A DNA stretch of 11,861 nt from Anaerolineae bacterium (GCA_015493675.1 WGCR01000570.1:1-11861); one strand, 5' to 3'. Shown: positions 1-7,003, counted from the first letter of the stretch. The notes: generated from the sequence alone by a model not told the origin. Numbers and translations are program-made.

Positions 1-895
1 CTGCGGCTTTGGCCAGGGCAACGACTTGATCGGGCCGATGCGGCAAGGCCACGGCTGGCGTCACCTGGCTTAAATTCACCGACAATACCGCTTCGTAGGC
101 CGCATCGTCATCGGGATACAGAGCCATCGCCCGCAACTGTTCACTATTGACTGATAACGATTGACTGTTTACCAGCCTCTCCGCCAGCCAGTCGAATACC
201 GCTTCGTCGGGGGGCATGTAGGCGTTTTTGGCCCCCGCTTCGGCCATCAGATTCGGCAACACCTGGCGCTGTTCCAGCGAAAGCGTGCTCACACCCTCGC
301 CCGCGAATTCAACCGCCCGATAGGCTGCGCCGCTCTGGCCCAGGGCACCGAGAATCCACAGCCCCAGGTCTTTGACCGAAACGTCCGGTTGGAGCTGTCC
401 GTGCAGGGTGATGCGGATGGCCGCGGGCACGCGCAACCATAGCTCGCCCGTGGCCCACAGCGCCGCCGCCTCGCTGCGTCCCACACCCGCGCCGAACGCG
501 CCCATCCATCCGGCGTGAGGCGTGTGGCTGTCCGCGCCCAGGATCATTTCGCCGGGCAGGATCAGCGCCTCCTCGGCCACGACCTGGTGGCAAATGCCCC
601 GGCCTACATCGAAAAAATGGGGAAGGTCTTGCTCCCGCACGAACGCGCGTATCTCCGCGTGGTTGCGGGCGTGGGTGGCCGTGGGCGCAGGAGACGCATG
701 ATCCAGCACGATGACCAGGCGCTCGGGCGCATGCACGTGGGTTGCGCCCATACGCTGGAAGATGCGGATGATGGCCGCGGTGTTGTCGTGGCTGAGGATG
801 CGGTCGGGACGCACGGTCACGATCTCGCCGACGGCGATCCGATCCAGGCCCGCAGCCCGGGCGATGGCTTTTTGGGTGAAGGTTTGGGGAAGCAT
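1..895 (-). CDS. lysT: Homoaconitase large subunit LysT (aconitase/LeuC family), 3' end outside window
   Basis: Translation from ATG at 895 gives 298 codons before the window edge. The aconitase-family signature is clear: DSHT at residues 122-125, then GAFGAGVGRSEAA (132-144) and ATGELWLRVP (148-157). The family's [4Fe-4S] cysteines normally follow at about residue 300, so they fall off the window. In the AAA pathway LysT with its small subunit LysU isomerises homocitrate to homoisocitrate. The gene starts 30 nt after the homocitrate synthase stop, so the two are probably co-transcribed. No good Shine-Dalgarno precedes the ATG. Residues 242-254 (VNSQSLSVNSEQL) are encoded by a heptamer repeat, an unusual in-frame insertion in a linker region. 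A LeuC role in leucine synthesis cannot be excluded from sequence alone; the adjacent homocitrate synthase and the LysW cluster argue for lysine. Confidence 0.85.
   Translation of the reverse strand, partial: MLPQTFTQKAIARAAGLDRIAVGEIVTVRPDRILSHDNTAAIIRIFQRMGATHVHAPERLVIVLDHASPAPTATHARNHAEIRAFVREQDLPHFFDVGRGICHQVVAEEALILPGEMILGADSHTPHAGWMGAFGAGVGRSEAAALWATGELWLRVPAAIRITLHGQLQPDVSVKDLGLWILGALGQSGAAYRAVEFAGEGVSTLSLEQRQVLPNLMAEAGAKNAYMPPDEAVFDWLAERLVNSQSLSVNSEQLRAMALYPDDDAAYEAVLSVNLSQVTPAVALPHRPDQVVALAKAA
134..172 (-). repeat. Heptamer (TNANCAG) repeat embedded in frame in lysT
   Basis: On the minus strand five consecutive 7-mers read TAAACAG, TCAATCG, TTATCAG, TCAATAG, TGAACAG. They match the unit consensus (TNANCAG) of the intergenic array at 3919-4001. 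The 39-nt stretch is 13 codons, so the reading frame is kept, and it encodes a Ser/Asn/Gln-rich patch at LysT residues 242-254. Confidence 0.75.
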
Positions 896-925
896 AGCGA
901 TTCGAGGTTGAGAGATGGTCGGCGT

Positions 926-2107
926 CTACGCCAGAACAGGGGCCTCAGCGTCGGCCTGCATTTGCTGATCATTGTCGGCCCAGTGATGCAGCAGTTCGTC
1001 CACGTCGTCAAGGGTGAGGGAGCGTTCGTCGGCCAGAGTTTTGATATGTCGGGTGAGGGCTTTGATCTGGTCGGGAGAGAGATTCAGGCCCAACTGCTCG
1101 GTCCGGGCTTTCACCGCATTCCAGCCGGTGAGTTTGTGGGCAATGGAGAGATAGCGGGTGAGGCCGAAATCGGCCGGGTTCAGGGCCTCGTAGGTCTCGG
1201 GCGCATTGAGGATAGCCTTGGCGTGGATGCCCGCCTTGTGGGTGAAGGCGCTGAATCCGGTTACGGGATTGTTGAAGGGGATGTCCACGCCCACCATGTC
1301 GGAAACCAGCAACTCCACATCCCGCAACTGCTCCAGACGGTATTTCCGGCGGGTGGTCTCCCGATCGTAGGTGTACATCCGGGCCACCAGCCCGCCCAGC
1401 GAGGTGATGCCGTTGCGCTCGCCGATGCCGAGGACGCTGGTGTCGATGTGGGTGGCGCCCGCCTCCAGCGCTGCAAAGGCGTTGGCGATGGCGCTGCCCG
1501 AGTCATTGTGGCCATGAAATTCGATGTCCGCGGTGGTGAGACGGCGTAAGGTGTCCACCAGCCGCCCCACCTGCGTCGGGATGGCGATGCCCACGGTGTC
1601 GGCCGTGCCGAAGCGATCCACCACGCCCAGCTTGTCCACGGCCAGATAAACTTGCAGCAGCTCTTTTTCCTCGCTGCGGAAGGAATCCTCGGTGCTGAAG
1701 CGCAGCTCGATATCGGGCGCCTGCTGGCGGATCCAGGTGAGAGTTTCCTGGGCCAGATCGATGATCTGGTCGATGCTCATCCCGTGGCTGAATTGGCGCA
1801 ACTGCGAGGAGGTGCCGATGACGACATCCAGCCCGTCCACGCCCGTGTCCAGAGCGATCTTGGCGTCATCGATGCGGCAGCGGATGTGGGTGAGGATGCG
1901 GGCGTTGAGGCCCAGCCCGGTAATGGCCTTGAGGTCGGCCATGCTGCCGGGCGATGCCAGGGGGGAGGTGAGCTCCAGGTACTCGACGCCGAACGCGTCC
2001 AGAGCTCGGGCGATGCGGATTTTGTCTTCTCGGGTGAAGTTGGAGCCGATAAACTGCTCGCCTTCTCGCAGGGTGGATTCGATGATGTTGTAGTTTTGGA
2101 GGGACAT
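926..2107 (-). CDS. lys20: Homocitrate synthase
   Basis: A 393-aa protein of the HMG-CoA lyase-like/DRE-TIM family (homocitrate synthase / isopropylmalate synthase / citramalate synthase). It condenses 2-oxoglutarate with acetyl-CoA, the committed step of AAA lysine synthesis. Visible motifs are STLREGEQF (11-19), FSTEDSFRS (137-145), the metal-binding HGHND (198-202), GIGERNG (227-233) and HKAGIHAKA near residue 292. The length fits short homocitrate synthases without the long C-terminal LeuA regulatory domain. ATG at 2107 is preceded by GAGG with 7-nt spacing. The gene is separated from lysJ by the oppositely oriented brnTA module, so it needs its own promoter or long read-through; I see no convincing promoter in 2108-2199 for this direction. 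Isopropylmalate synthase is the main alternative, judged less likely from length and context. Confidence 0.9.
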   Translation of the reverse strand: MSLQNYNIIESTLREGEQFIGSNFTREDKIRIARALDAFGVEYLELTSPLASPGSMADLKAITGLGLNARILTHIRCRIDDAKIALDTGVDGLDVVIGTSSQLRQFSHGMSIDQIIDLAQETLTWIRQQAPDIELRFSTEDSFRSEEKELLQVYLAVDKLGVVDRFGTADTVGIAIPTQVGRLVDTLRRLTTADIEFHGHNDSGSAIANAFAALEAGATHIDTSVLGIGERNGITSLGGLVARMYTYDRETTRRKYRLEQLRDVELLVSDMVGVDIPFNNPVTGFSAFTHKAGIHAKAILNAPETYEALNPADFGLTRYLSIAHKLTGWNAVKARTEQLGLNLSPDQIKALTRHIKTLADERSLTLDDVDELLHHWADNDQQMQADAEAPVLA

Positions 2108-2164
2108 GTGGATGCCTCAATTGAATGAACAGATGGAAGGTAATTGCTAAAAACCAGACAAGTA

Positions 2165-2193
2165 TTGAAAAACTACCATACTTTTGTTATACT
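2165..2193 (+). promoter_or_regulatory. Sigma-70 promoter of brnTA, with possible operator
   Basis: TTGAAA (2165-2170) and TATACT (2188-2193) are separated by exactly 17 bp. A start about 7 nt downstream falls on the ATG at 2200, implying a leaderless or nearly leaderless brnT mRNA. An imperfect dyad, AAGTAT (2160-2165) and ATACTT (2178-2183), overlaps the -35 and spacer. It is a plausible autoregulatory site for the BrnA antitoxin, but that is inference. Confidence 0.7.
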
Positions 2194-2199
2194 ATTTGT

Positions 2200-2502
2200 A
2201 TGGAACAGCCGCCAAAGCCAACATTCGAATGGAATCCACGAAAGGATAAAATCAATCGACAAAAGCATGGCGTCTCGTTTTTCAAGGCGCAATACGCTTT
2301 TGCCGACCCCAATCGGGTGATTCTGGAAGATATTAGTCACAGCACCGAGTCGGAAAAACGCTATTACTGCCTCGGAGAAGTGGATGGCGGCGTCTTGACA
2401 GTCCGTTTTACATATCGAGAAGATCGCATTCGTATTTTTGGCGCTGGCTATTGGCGCAGAGGAAAGAAAATTTATGAAAAACAAAATCGTTTATACCGAT
2501 GA
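2200..2502 (+). CDS. brnT: BrnT family ribonuclease toxin
   Basis: From ATG at 2200 this is a 100-aa basic protein with the BrnT (DUF497) layout: FEWNPRKDKINRQKHGVSF near the N terminus, a central EKRYYCLGEVDGG strand, then RIRIFGAGYWRRGKKIYE. BrnT toxins are RelE-like RNases neutralised by BrnA. The C-terminal motif reads FGAGYWRRG where many BrnT proteins have ISARxAT, so the usual Arg there is absent; from memory this is a recognisable subgroup rather than a decayed copy. The longer frame start at 2125 is rejected because the promoter boxes lie inside it. The 3' end overlaps brnA by 29 nt. The module is visibly AT-richer than its neighbours, suggesting acquisition by transfer, and it stands head-to-head with homocitrate synthase. 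Confidence 0.85.
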   Translation: MEQPPKPTFEWNPRKDKINRQKHGVSFFKAQYAFADPNRVILEDISHSTESEKRYYCLGEVDGGVLTVRFTYREDRIRIFGAGYWRRGKKIYEKQNRLYR

Positions 2503-2710
2503 ACCAATGGGAGAAGTCAGGGTTGTAAAAGACTTTCTGCCTTCTCCCGAAAGGTTGGCCTTTCGAAGAGAGACCGTAAAGATCACGCTTTCATTGAGTA
2601 GTGAGAGTGTGGCGTTTTTCAAGCGGGAAGCCAAAAAGTATGGCGTTCCTTATCAACGCATGATTCGTCAATTACTGGATGAATATGTAACTCACTACAC
2701 GCGGCCATAA
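2474..2710 (+). CDS. brnA: BrnA-type ribbon-helix-helix antitoxin
   Basis: ATG at 2474 gives 78 aa, with a GAGGAAAG ribosome-binding site about 9 nt upstream inside brnT. The N-terminal half (about 1-35, with DEPMGEVRVVKDFLPSPERL) is the toxin-binding type of segment. The C-terminal half (VKITLSLSSESVAFFKREAKKYGVPYQ..., then MIRQLLDEYV) is a CopG-like ribbon-helix-helix DNA-binding unit. Such antitoxins bind BrnT as a dimer and repress the shared promoter. The 29-nt overlap with brnT implies translational coupling. The stop ends 2 nt before the lysJ stop, so the two genes are tail-to-tail with no room for a separate terminator. Confidence 0.83.
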   Translation: MKNKIVYTDEPMGEVRVVKDFLPSPERLAFRRETVKITLSLSSESVAFFKREAKKYGVPYQRMIRQLLDEYVTHYTRP

Positions 2711-2712
2711 AC

Positions 2713-3891
2713 TCATTGTGCAAGAACCTCGGAGATAACGTCGATGACGTGATCCATATCTTCCTGAGTGATGACCAGGGGCGGGAGAAGGCGAAGGACA
2801 GTTGCGCCCGCGGGCAGGGCCAGAACGCCCCGCTCCTGCAGGGCCCGCAGCACCGGCCCGACCTTGATCTTCAGCTCGATGCCAATCATCAGCCCCAGGC
2901 CACGCACTTCGCGGATGAGCGGGCTTTTCAACGCGCTTAAGCGCGTTTTCATAAGCGCACCTAGGTGCGCTGCCCGCTGCGGCAATTGCTCCTCTTGCAT
3001 CACCCGCAGTGCAGCCCGGGCCGCGGCCGCAGCCAGGGGATTGCCGCCGAAGGTGCTGCCGTGGCTCATCCGGGGCAACTCGCCCACGCTCGGCCCGAGC
3101 AGCGTCGCTCCCATGGGCAGGCCGCCGGCGATGGACTTGGCCAGGGCCAGGATGTCGGGCTGGATGTCGTACTGTTCGACGGCGAACAGCGTCCCGGTGC
3201 GCCCGAAGCCCGTCTGAATCTCGTCCAGAATCAGCAGCGCGCCGCTGGCGTCGCACAGGTCGCGGGCCGATTGCAGAAACGCGGGGTCTGCAGGCCGCAC
3301 GCCGCCCTCGCCCTGCACGGGTTCCAACAGCACCGCGGCAGTGGCGTCGCTAACTGCGGCCTCCAGCGCCGCGATGTTGTTGTAGGGGATGTGGGTGAAG
3401 TCGGGCACCAGGGGCATGAAGGGGCCGCGGTATTTCTTGTTCCAGGTGGCGGAGAGCGCGCCCATGGTGCGGCCGTGGAACCCGCGCATTGCGGCCACGA
3501 TCTCCCTGCGTCCCGTGCTGATGCGGGCGAACTTGAGAGCCGCCTCGATGGCCTCAGCGCCCGAGTTGCTGAGGAACACCCGGTTCAACTCGCCCGGCGC
3601 GGCCGCGGTGAGCTCGGCCAGATACGCCGCCCGCACGTCGTTGTAGAAGATCTCGGGGCAGGAGATGAGGGTTCGCGCCTGCTGGCTGATGGCCTCAGCG
3701 ATGGCGGGATGGCTGTGGCCCAGATTGGCTGCGCCCTGGCCGCCCGCGCAATCGATGTAGCGCCGTCCCTGGTCATCCCAGAGATAAGCGCCCTGCCCGC
3801 GCACGATGGTCAGATCACGCTTGGGGTACACGCCAGAGGTGTGCGCGGATTCGACTGTCTGGACATGCACTGCTGCGGTTAAAGTCTGCAT
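2713..3891 (-). CDS. lysJ: [LysW]-aminoadipate semialdehyde transaminase LysJ (ArgD-like)
   Basis: A 392-aa class-III PLP aminotransferase. SNSGAEA (109-115) is the phosphate-binding turn, LDEIQTGFGRTG (222-233) carries the Asp that contacts the pyridine nitrogen, and LALAKSIAGGLPMGA has Lys252 as the Schiff-base lysine. STFGGNPLA follows in its usual place. The protein converts carrier-bound AAA semialdehyde to LysW-lysine, probably with glutamate as amino donor. It may also act on the acetylornithine or LysW-ornithine analogue in arginine synthesis, which sequence cannot separate. GGAG lies 7 nt before the ATG. It sits 93 nt after lysZ, across a heptamer inverted repeat. Two perfect palindromes lie inside its coding sequence at 2930-2971. 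Confidence 0.9.
   Translation of the reverse strand: MQTLTAAVHVQTVESAHTSGVYPKRDLTIVRGQGAYLWDDQGRRYIDCAGGQGAANLGHSHPAIAEAISQQARTLISCPEIFYNDVRAAYLAELTAAAPGELNRVFLSNSGAEAIEAALKFARISTGRREIVAAMRGFHGRTMGALSATWNKKYRGPFMPLVPDFTHIPYNNIAALEAAVSDATAAVLLEPVQGEGGVRPADPAFLQSARDLCDASGALLILDEIQTGFGRTGTLFAVEQYDIQPDILALAKSIAGGLPMGATLLGPSVGELPRMSHGSTFGGNPLAAAAARAALRVMQEEQLPQRAAHLGALMKTRLSALKSPLIREVRGLGLMIGIELKIKVGPVLRALQERGVLALPAGATVLRLLPPLVITQEDMDHVIDVISEVLAQ
2930..2971. repeat. Twin 18-bp perfect palindromes inside lysJ
   Basis: AACGCGCTTAAGCGCGTT (2930-2947) and AGCGCACCTAGGTGCGCT (2954-2971) are each perfectly self-complementary, separated by 6 bp. They lie in codons for about LysJ residues 307-321. Confidence 0.9.
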
Positions 3892-3918
3892 AAATCACTC
3901 CGGAAGATGTGAATGAAG

Positions 3919-4001
3919 TAATCAGTTATCAGTAAGCAGTAACCAGTCCGCAACTGCGGCCTTCCACTGATCACTGATAACTGCTTACTGTTTACTGAAC
4001 A
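3919..4001. repeat. Heptamer (TNANCAG) inverted array between lysJ and lysZ
   Basis: The plus strand holds four direct 7-mers at 3919-3946 (TAATCAG, TTATCAG, TAAGCAG, TAACCAG). The minus strand holds five at 4001-3967 (TGTTCAG, TAAACAG, TAAGCAG, TTATCAG, TGATCAG). The arms are inverted around a small CCGC-AACT-GCGG hairpin. The array overlaps the 3' end of lysZ and supplies its stop codon. The unit resembles the heptanucleotide STRR repeats described in cyanobacteria. Confidence 0.85.
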
Positions 4002-4818
4002 CTGTGCCTGCGCCAGATAACGCTGCTGAAACTGGGTTGGTTCGCCGTGAATCAGCCAGGATAGCGCGGGGCACGCCGCCCGTCAGGGCTTCTTCTGCGG
4101 CCAGAACTTTGCGTTTCATCCGGCCCTGAGCCGCGGTTCGGGCCACATCCAGCGTTTGGGGCGTGACGCTGCGGATGAGGGAGTTTGCGTCGGGGAAATC
4201 GGCCAGCAGGCCCGGTACGTTGGAGAGGATGATCAGCGCATCTGCGCCCAGAGCTGCGGCGATGGTCGCGGCCGCCCGATCACCATCCACATTCAGACGC
4301 TCGCCCCGCGTGCCCAGGGCCAGCGGGGCCACCACGGGCGTAAAGCCAGCGTCCAGCAAGACGCGCAGAACCTGGACGTTGGCCTGGCGAATCTTGCCCG
4401 AGTAATCGTCGCGGATCACGCGCTGGCGGCCGTTTTCCACCGCCCGGATGGCCCGTTTGCGCTCGGCCACCAGCAGCCGCCCATCCACGCCCGAAATCCC
4501 CACGGCATTCACATTCCGGGTCTGCAGGTCGGCCGCCAGGCTTTTGTTCACCTGGCCCGCAGCCGCGGCCACGAAGATCTCCAGCATTTCGGGATAGGTG
4601 TAGCGGCTGAGGTGGCCGCTGGGCGATTGAATCTGGCGACGGTCCAGGCCCGCCTGGTCGGCCAGAGCGTTGGCTGCGGCCGATGCGCCGTGCACCAGCA
4701 CGACGCGAAAATCCCGGGCCAGGAGGCTGGGCAGTTCTTCCAGCAACGGGACCATATTCACGCCCTCGCCGCCGCCGAGTTTGATGACGATGGTTTGTTG
4801 AGATTGATGGAGATTCAT
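3985..4818 (-). CDS. lysZ: [LysW]-aminoadipate kinase LysZ (ArgB-like amino acid kinase)
   Basis: From ATG at 4818 the product is 277 aa, close to the usual size of this family (about 260-270). VIKLGGGEG (11-19) is the ATP-binding N-terminal strand with Lys13. VLVHGASAAANAL and LNVDGDRAAATIAAAL are typical of acetylglutamate-kinase relatives, and ALIILSNVPGLL is the nucleotide-binding region. It phosphorylates the carboxylate of LysW-bound AAA for LysY. The frame is open upstream to 5040, but that would overlap lysY by about 70 nt and code through a repeat, so 4818 is preferred. No Shine-Dalgarno precedes it. Codons 1-7 lie in the decamer repeat. The last residues (VFSKQ) and the TAA stop lie in a heptamer array. 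Both ends of the protein are therefore repeat-derived. Confidence 0.87.
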   Translation of the reverse strand: MNLHQSQQTIVIKLGGGEGVNMVPLLEELPSLLARDFRVVLVHGASAAANALADQAGLDRRQIQSPSGHLSRYTYPEMLEIFVAAAAGQVNKSLAADLQTRNVNAVGISGVDGRLLVAERKRAIRAVENGRQRVIRDDYSGKIRQANVQVLRVLLDAGFTPVVAPLALGTRGERLNVDGDRAAATIAAALGADALIILSNVPGLLADFPDANSLIRSVTPQTLDVARTAAQGRMKRKVLAAEEALTGGVPRAILADSRRTNPVSAALSGAGTVFSKQ

Positions 4819-4973
4819 AGAGATTCGTTGAGATTCATGGAGATTGAAGGGGATTATTGGCGGAGATCGATGGAGATTCAGTAGAGATTGGTAGCGGTTC
4901 GCAGAGATTCGTGGAGATTGAGCGACAGAGAATCTCGATGAATCTCTACGAATCTCCCAATCTCCTAACCTCA
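4798..4973. repeat. Decamer GAGATT inverted array between lysZ and lysY
   Basis: The left part of the plus strand repeats GAGATT about every 10 bp (GAGATTCATA, GAGATTCGTT, GAGATTCATG, GAGATTGAAG), with more degenerate units to about 4919. From 4930 the same motif appears inverted as AATCTC units. This is the longest of four such arrays and it contains the presumed lysZ start codon. Confidence 0.88.
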
Positions 4974-6026
4974 AACAGGATGCAACCCGCTGAATGTCAA
5001 CCCGGCGGTTTCTTCGAAACCAAGCATCAAATTCATACACTGCACCGCGGTTCCGGCTGCGCCCTTGCCCAGGTTATCGATGGCGGCCAGGGCCACCAGA
5101 CGCCCAGTCTCGGATTGCAACTGCCAGCCCACGTCGGCCAGGTTCGTTCCCCACAGCAGTTTGGGCTCCGGGTGACGGTAAATGCCCGAGCGCTCGTGCA
5201 CGATCCGCACGAAAGGCTCATCGCTGTACGCTGCCCGATACGCCCGCCACAGGTCGCGGTCGTTGAGGCCCGTCTGCACCCAGGCGTGGGCCGTGGCCAG
5301 CGCGCCCCGCACCAGCTCCACCGAAGTGATGGAGAGATGCACGTCCTCCCGCCCGAAAGCCTGATGCACCTCGGCTTCGTGGCGATGGCCCACGGGCGCA
5401 AAAGAGCGCACTACGTGGCTGCGTTCGGGGTGGTGGGAGCCGGGATTAGCCGACGCTCCGCCCTCGGAGGAGCCCACCTTCAGGTCCACGACGATGGGGC
5501 GATCCAGCAGCAGGCCCGCATCCACCAGCGGCTTCAGAGCCAGAATGCTGGCGGTGGCGTTGCAGCCCACGCCGCTGACGTAATTCGCTTCGCGAATGGC
5601 GTCCCGGTTGATCTCGGGCAGGCCGTAGACGAATCGCTCGAGCCACGCGGGCGCCTGGTGGGGATGCCCGTAACGGGCTTCGTAGATGGCCGGGTTCCGC
5701 AAGCGGAAATCCGCGGAAAGATCGATGATGCGGGGGGCCAGGCCGGCGAAGTCGTCGATGCGGGCCTGGGCCTGACCGTGGGGCAGGGCCAGGATGAGCA
5801 AATCGACCGGTTTCAGCGCATCCACGGTGGTGAATTTGATGGGATTGCGCCCGAACACGGGCCGCAGGTTGGGATGCACGCTGTGCACGAACTTGCCGGC
5901 GTAGCGGCGGGACGTCACCTGCTGTACATCCACGCCAGGATGATTCAGCAGCAGGCGCAGCAGCTCGCCGCCGGTGTAGCCGGAGCCGCCGATGATGGAA
6001 ACGGTGATGGGAGGTGTGGTGAGCAT
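4971..6026 (-). CDS. lysY: [LysW]-aminoadipate 6-phosphate reductase LysY (ArgC-like)
   Basis: From ATG at 6026 the product is 351 aa, standard for the ArgC/LysY family. VSIIGGSGYTGGELLRLL (9-26) is the Rossmann NADPH-binding motif. YVSGVGCNATAS (149-160) carries the catalytic Cys155, and PVGHRHEAEV carries the family's conserved histidine region. It reduces the acyl phosphate made by LysZ to the semialdehyde used by LysJ. The frame continues upstream to 6131, but that stretch encodes decamer repeat, and family proteins start just before the Rossmann strand. No clear ribosome-binding site precedes 6026. Downstream, its TGA stop lies at the edge of the 4798-4973 array. An acetylglutamyl-phosphate reductase role in arginine synthesis is possible in addition. 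Confidence 0.9.
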   Translation of the reverse strand: MLTTPPITVSIIGGSGYTGGELLRLLLNHPGVDVQQVTSRRYAGKFVHSVHPNLRPVFGRNPIKFTTVDALKPVDLLILALPHGQAQARIDDFAGLAPRIIDLSADFRLRNPAIYEARYGHPHQAPAWLERFVYGLPEINRDAIREANYVSGVGCNATASILALKPLVDAGLLLDRPIVVDLKVGSSEGGASANPGSHHPERSHVVRSFAPVGHRHEAEVHQAFGREDVHLSITSVELVRGALATAHAWVQTGLNDRDLWRAYRAAYSDEPFVRIVHERSGIYRHPEPKLLWGTNLADVGWQLQSETGRLVALAAIDNLGKGAAGTAVQCMNLMLGFEETAGLTFSGLHPV

Positions 6027-6052
6027 AAGAAGATGGTGGGGAGGGAGTGGCA

Positions 6053-6133
6053 GATTGATTGAGATTGGGAGATTTACCGAGATTGATTGAGATTTTGTGG
6101 AGAATCTCCACGAATCTCTACCCAATCTCAACC
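6053..6133. repeat. Decamer GAGATT inverted array between lysY and lysX
   Basis: The plus strand has GATT/GAGATT units at 6053-6096, then AATCTC units to 6133. The two meet at the palindrome GTGGAGAATCTCCAC (6097-6111), so transcripts of either strand can fold into one long hairpin. The lysX stop codon (6128-6130) is part of the repeat. Confidence 0.88.
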
Positions 6134-7003
6134 AAATTTCTGCGAATTTGTAGCCAATTCAGCCTGGGCAACGACATAACGAGCGACGACAGCCGGAATA
6201 TTCACCCCGGTCGTGTCGATGCTGTTGCGGAACTCCATGGTGTGGTTGATCTCGTTCACCAGCAGGCCGCGATCAGGGTCTTCGAACAGATCGATGGCGA
6301 GGACGCCGCCGCCCACGGCTCGGGCTGCGTTCAGGCAGATGTCGTTGAGCTCGGGCGTGACGGGGCAATTGCTGGCGCGCCCCCCGCGGGCCGTGTTGGT
6401 GATCCAATGGGCGCTGGTGCGGTAGATGGCGGCGATGGTCTCATCACCCACCACAAAGGCCCGGATGTCCCGGCCCGGTTTCTGCACCAGCTCCTGGATG
6501 TAGTAGATGTGATGCTGGTAGCCGCCCAGCACCTGGCGATGCTCCAGCACCGCTTCTGCCGCGTCGCGATCGTTGATGCGGGCCAGCAGGCGGCCCCAGG
6601 AGCCCACCACCGGCTTCATCACCACCGGATAGCCCAGCTCTTCCATCGCTGCCAGCGCGGACGCCCGGTCGAAGGCGACGCGAGTGCGGGGCTGGGCCAC
6701 GCCCGCCTCTTGCAGGGCTGAGGTGGTGAGGATTTTGTCGGCGCAGACCGACGCGGTGGCGTAGCGATTGACCGTGGGCAGGCCCGCCTGCTCGAACAGG
6801 CGCAGCGCGTACAATCCCCGTGCCGTGCTCACGCTGCGTTCCACCAGGATATCGGCCCGGGCGGGGAGGCGGGCTTCGTCCGGGCCGAAAACCAAATCGC
6901 CATCCCGAACGAGCTGCACCTCAGCGCCCGTCTCTTCCAGCGCCCGCAGCAGCAATTTCTCCTCCACGCGAATGCGGGAGACCAGCAGGGCGACGCGTGT
7001 CAT
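6128..7003 (-). CDS. lysX: LysW-alpha-aminoadipate ligase LysX (ATP-grasp)
   Basis: ATG at 7003 overlaps the lysW TGA (ATGA), a classic coupled junction that fixes the start. The 291-aa product matches RimK/LysX ATP-grasp ligases (about 280 aa). It has GYPVVMKPVVGSWGRLL, ELVQKPGRDIRAFVVG, RGGRASNCPV and NEINHTMEFRNS, the last being the metal/substrate region near the C terminus. The NHTMEF-type motif resembles AAA-specific LysX of Thermus more than the glutamate-specific ArgX forms (from memory). It joins the amino group of AAA to the C-terminal Glu of LysW using ATP. The C terminus (NSQKFG) ends where the reading frame enters a decamer array that provides the TGA. Confidence 0.92.
   Translation of the reverse strand: MTRVALLVSRIRVEEKLLLRALEETGAEVQLVRDGDLVFGPDEARLPARADILVERSVSTARGLYALRLFEQAGLPTVNRYATASVCADKILTTSALQEAGVAQPRTRVAFDRASALAAMEELGYPVVMKPVVGSWGRLLARINDRDAAEAVLEHRQVLGGYQHHIYYIQELVQKPGRDIRAFVVGDETIAAIYRTSAHWITNTARGGRASNCPVTPELNDICLNAARAVGGGVLAIDLFEDPDRGLLVNEINHTMEFRNSIDTTGVNIPAVVARYVVAQAELATNSQKFG

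Noticed and set aside
896..925. A fifth GAGATT array between homocitrate synthase and lysT
   Set aside because: Only a vague GATTCGAGGTTGAGAGAT resemblance is present, with no periodic units or inverted arm.
515..1549. Long plus-strand open frame of 344 codons
   Set aside because: It lies antisense to lysT and homocitrate synthase, both of which have clear family motifs; its translation shows no recognisable domain and it follows from codon bias in GC-rich DNA.
2108..2164. A promoter for homocitrate synthase and lysT in the gap after brnT
   Set aside because: No pair of -35 and -10 boxes at acceptable spacing could be identified on the minus strand; one may exist but I cannot support it.
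4819..5040. N-terminal extension of LysZ into lysY
   Set aside because: It would translate the decamer array and about 70 nt of the lysY 3' end out of frame; kinases of this family start just before the VIKLGGG strand.
4857..6062. Plus-strand open frame of 401 codons
   Set aside because: It is antisense to lysY and begins in a repeat array; the His/Gly/Gln-rich translation has no family signature.
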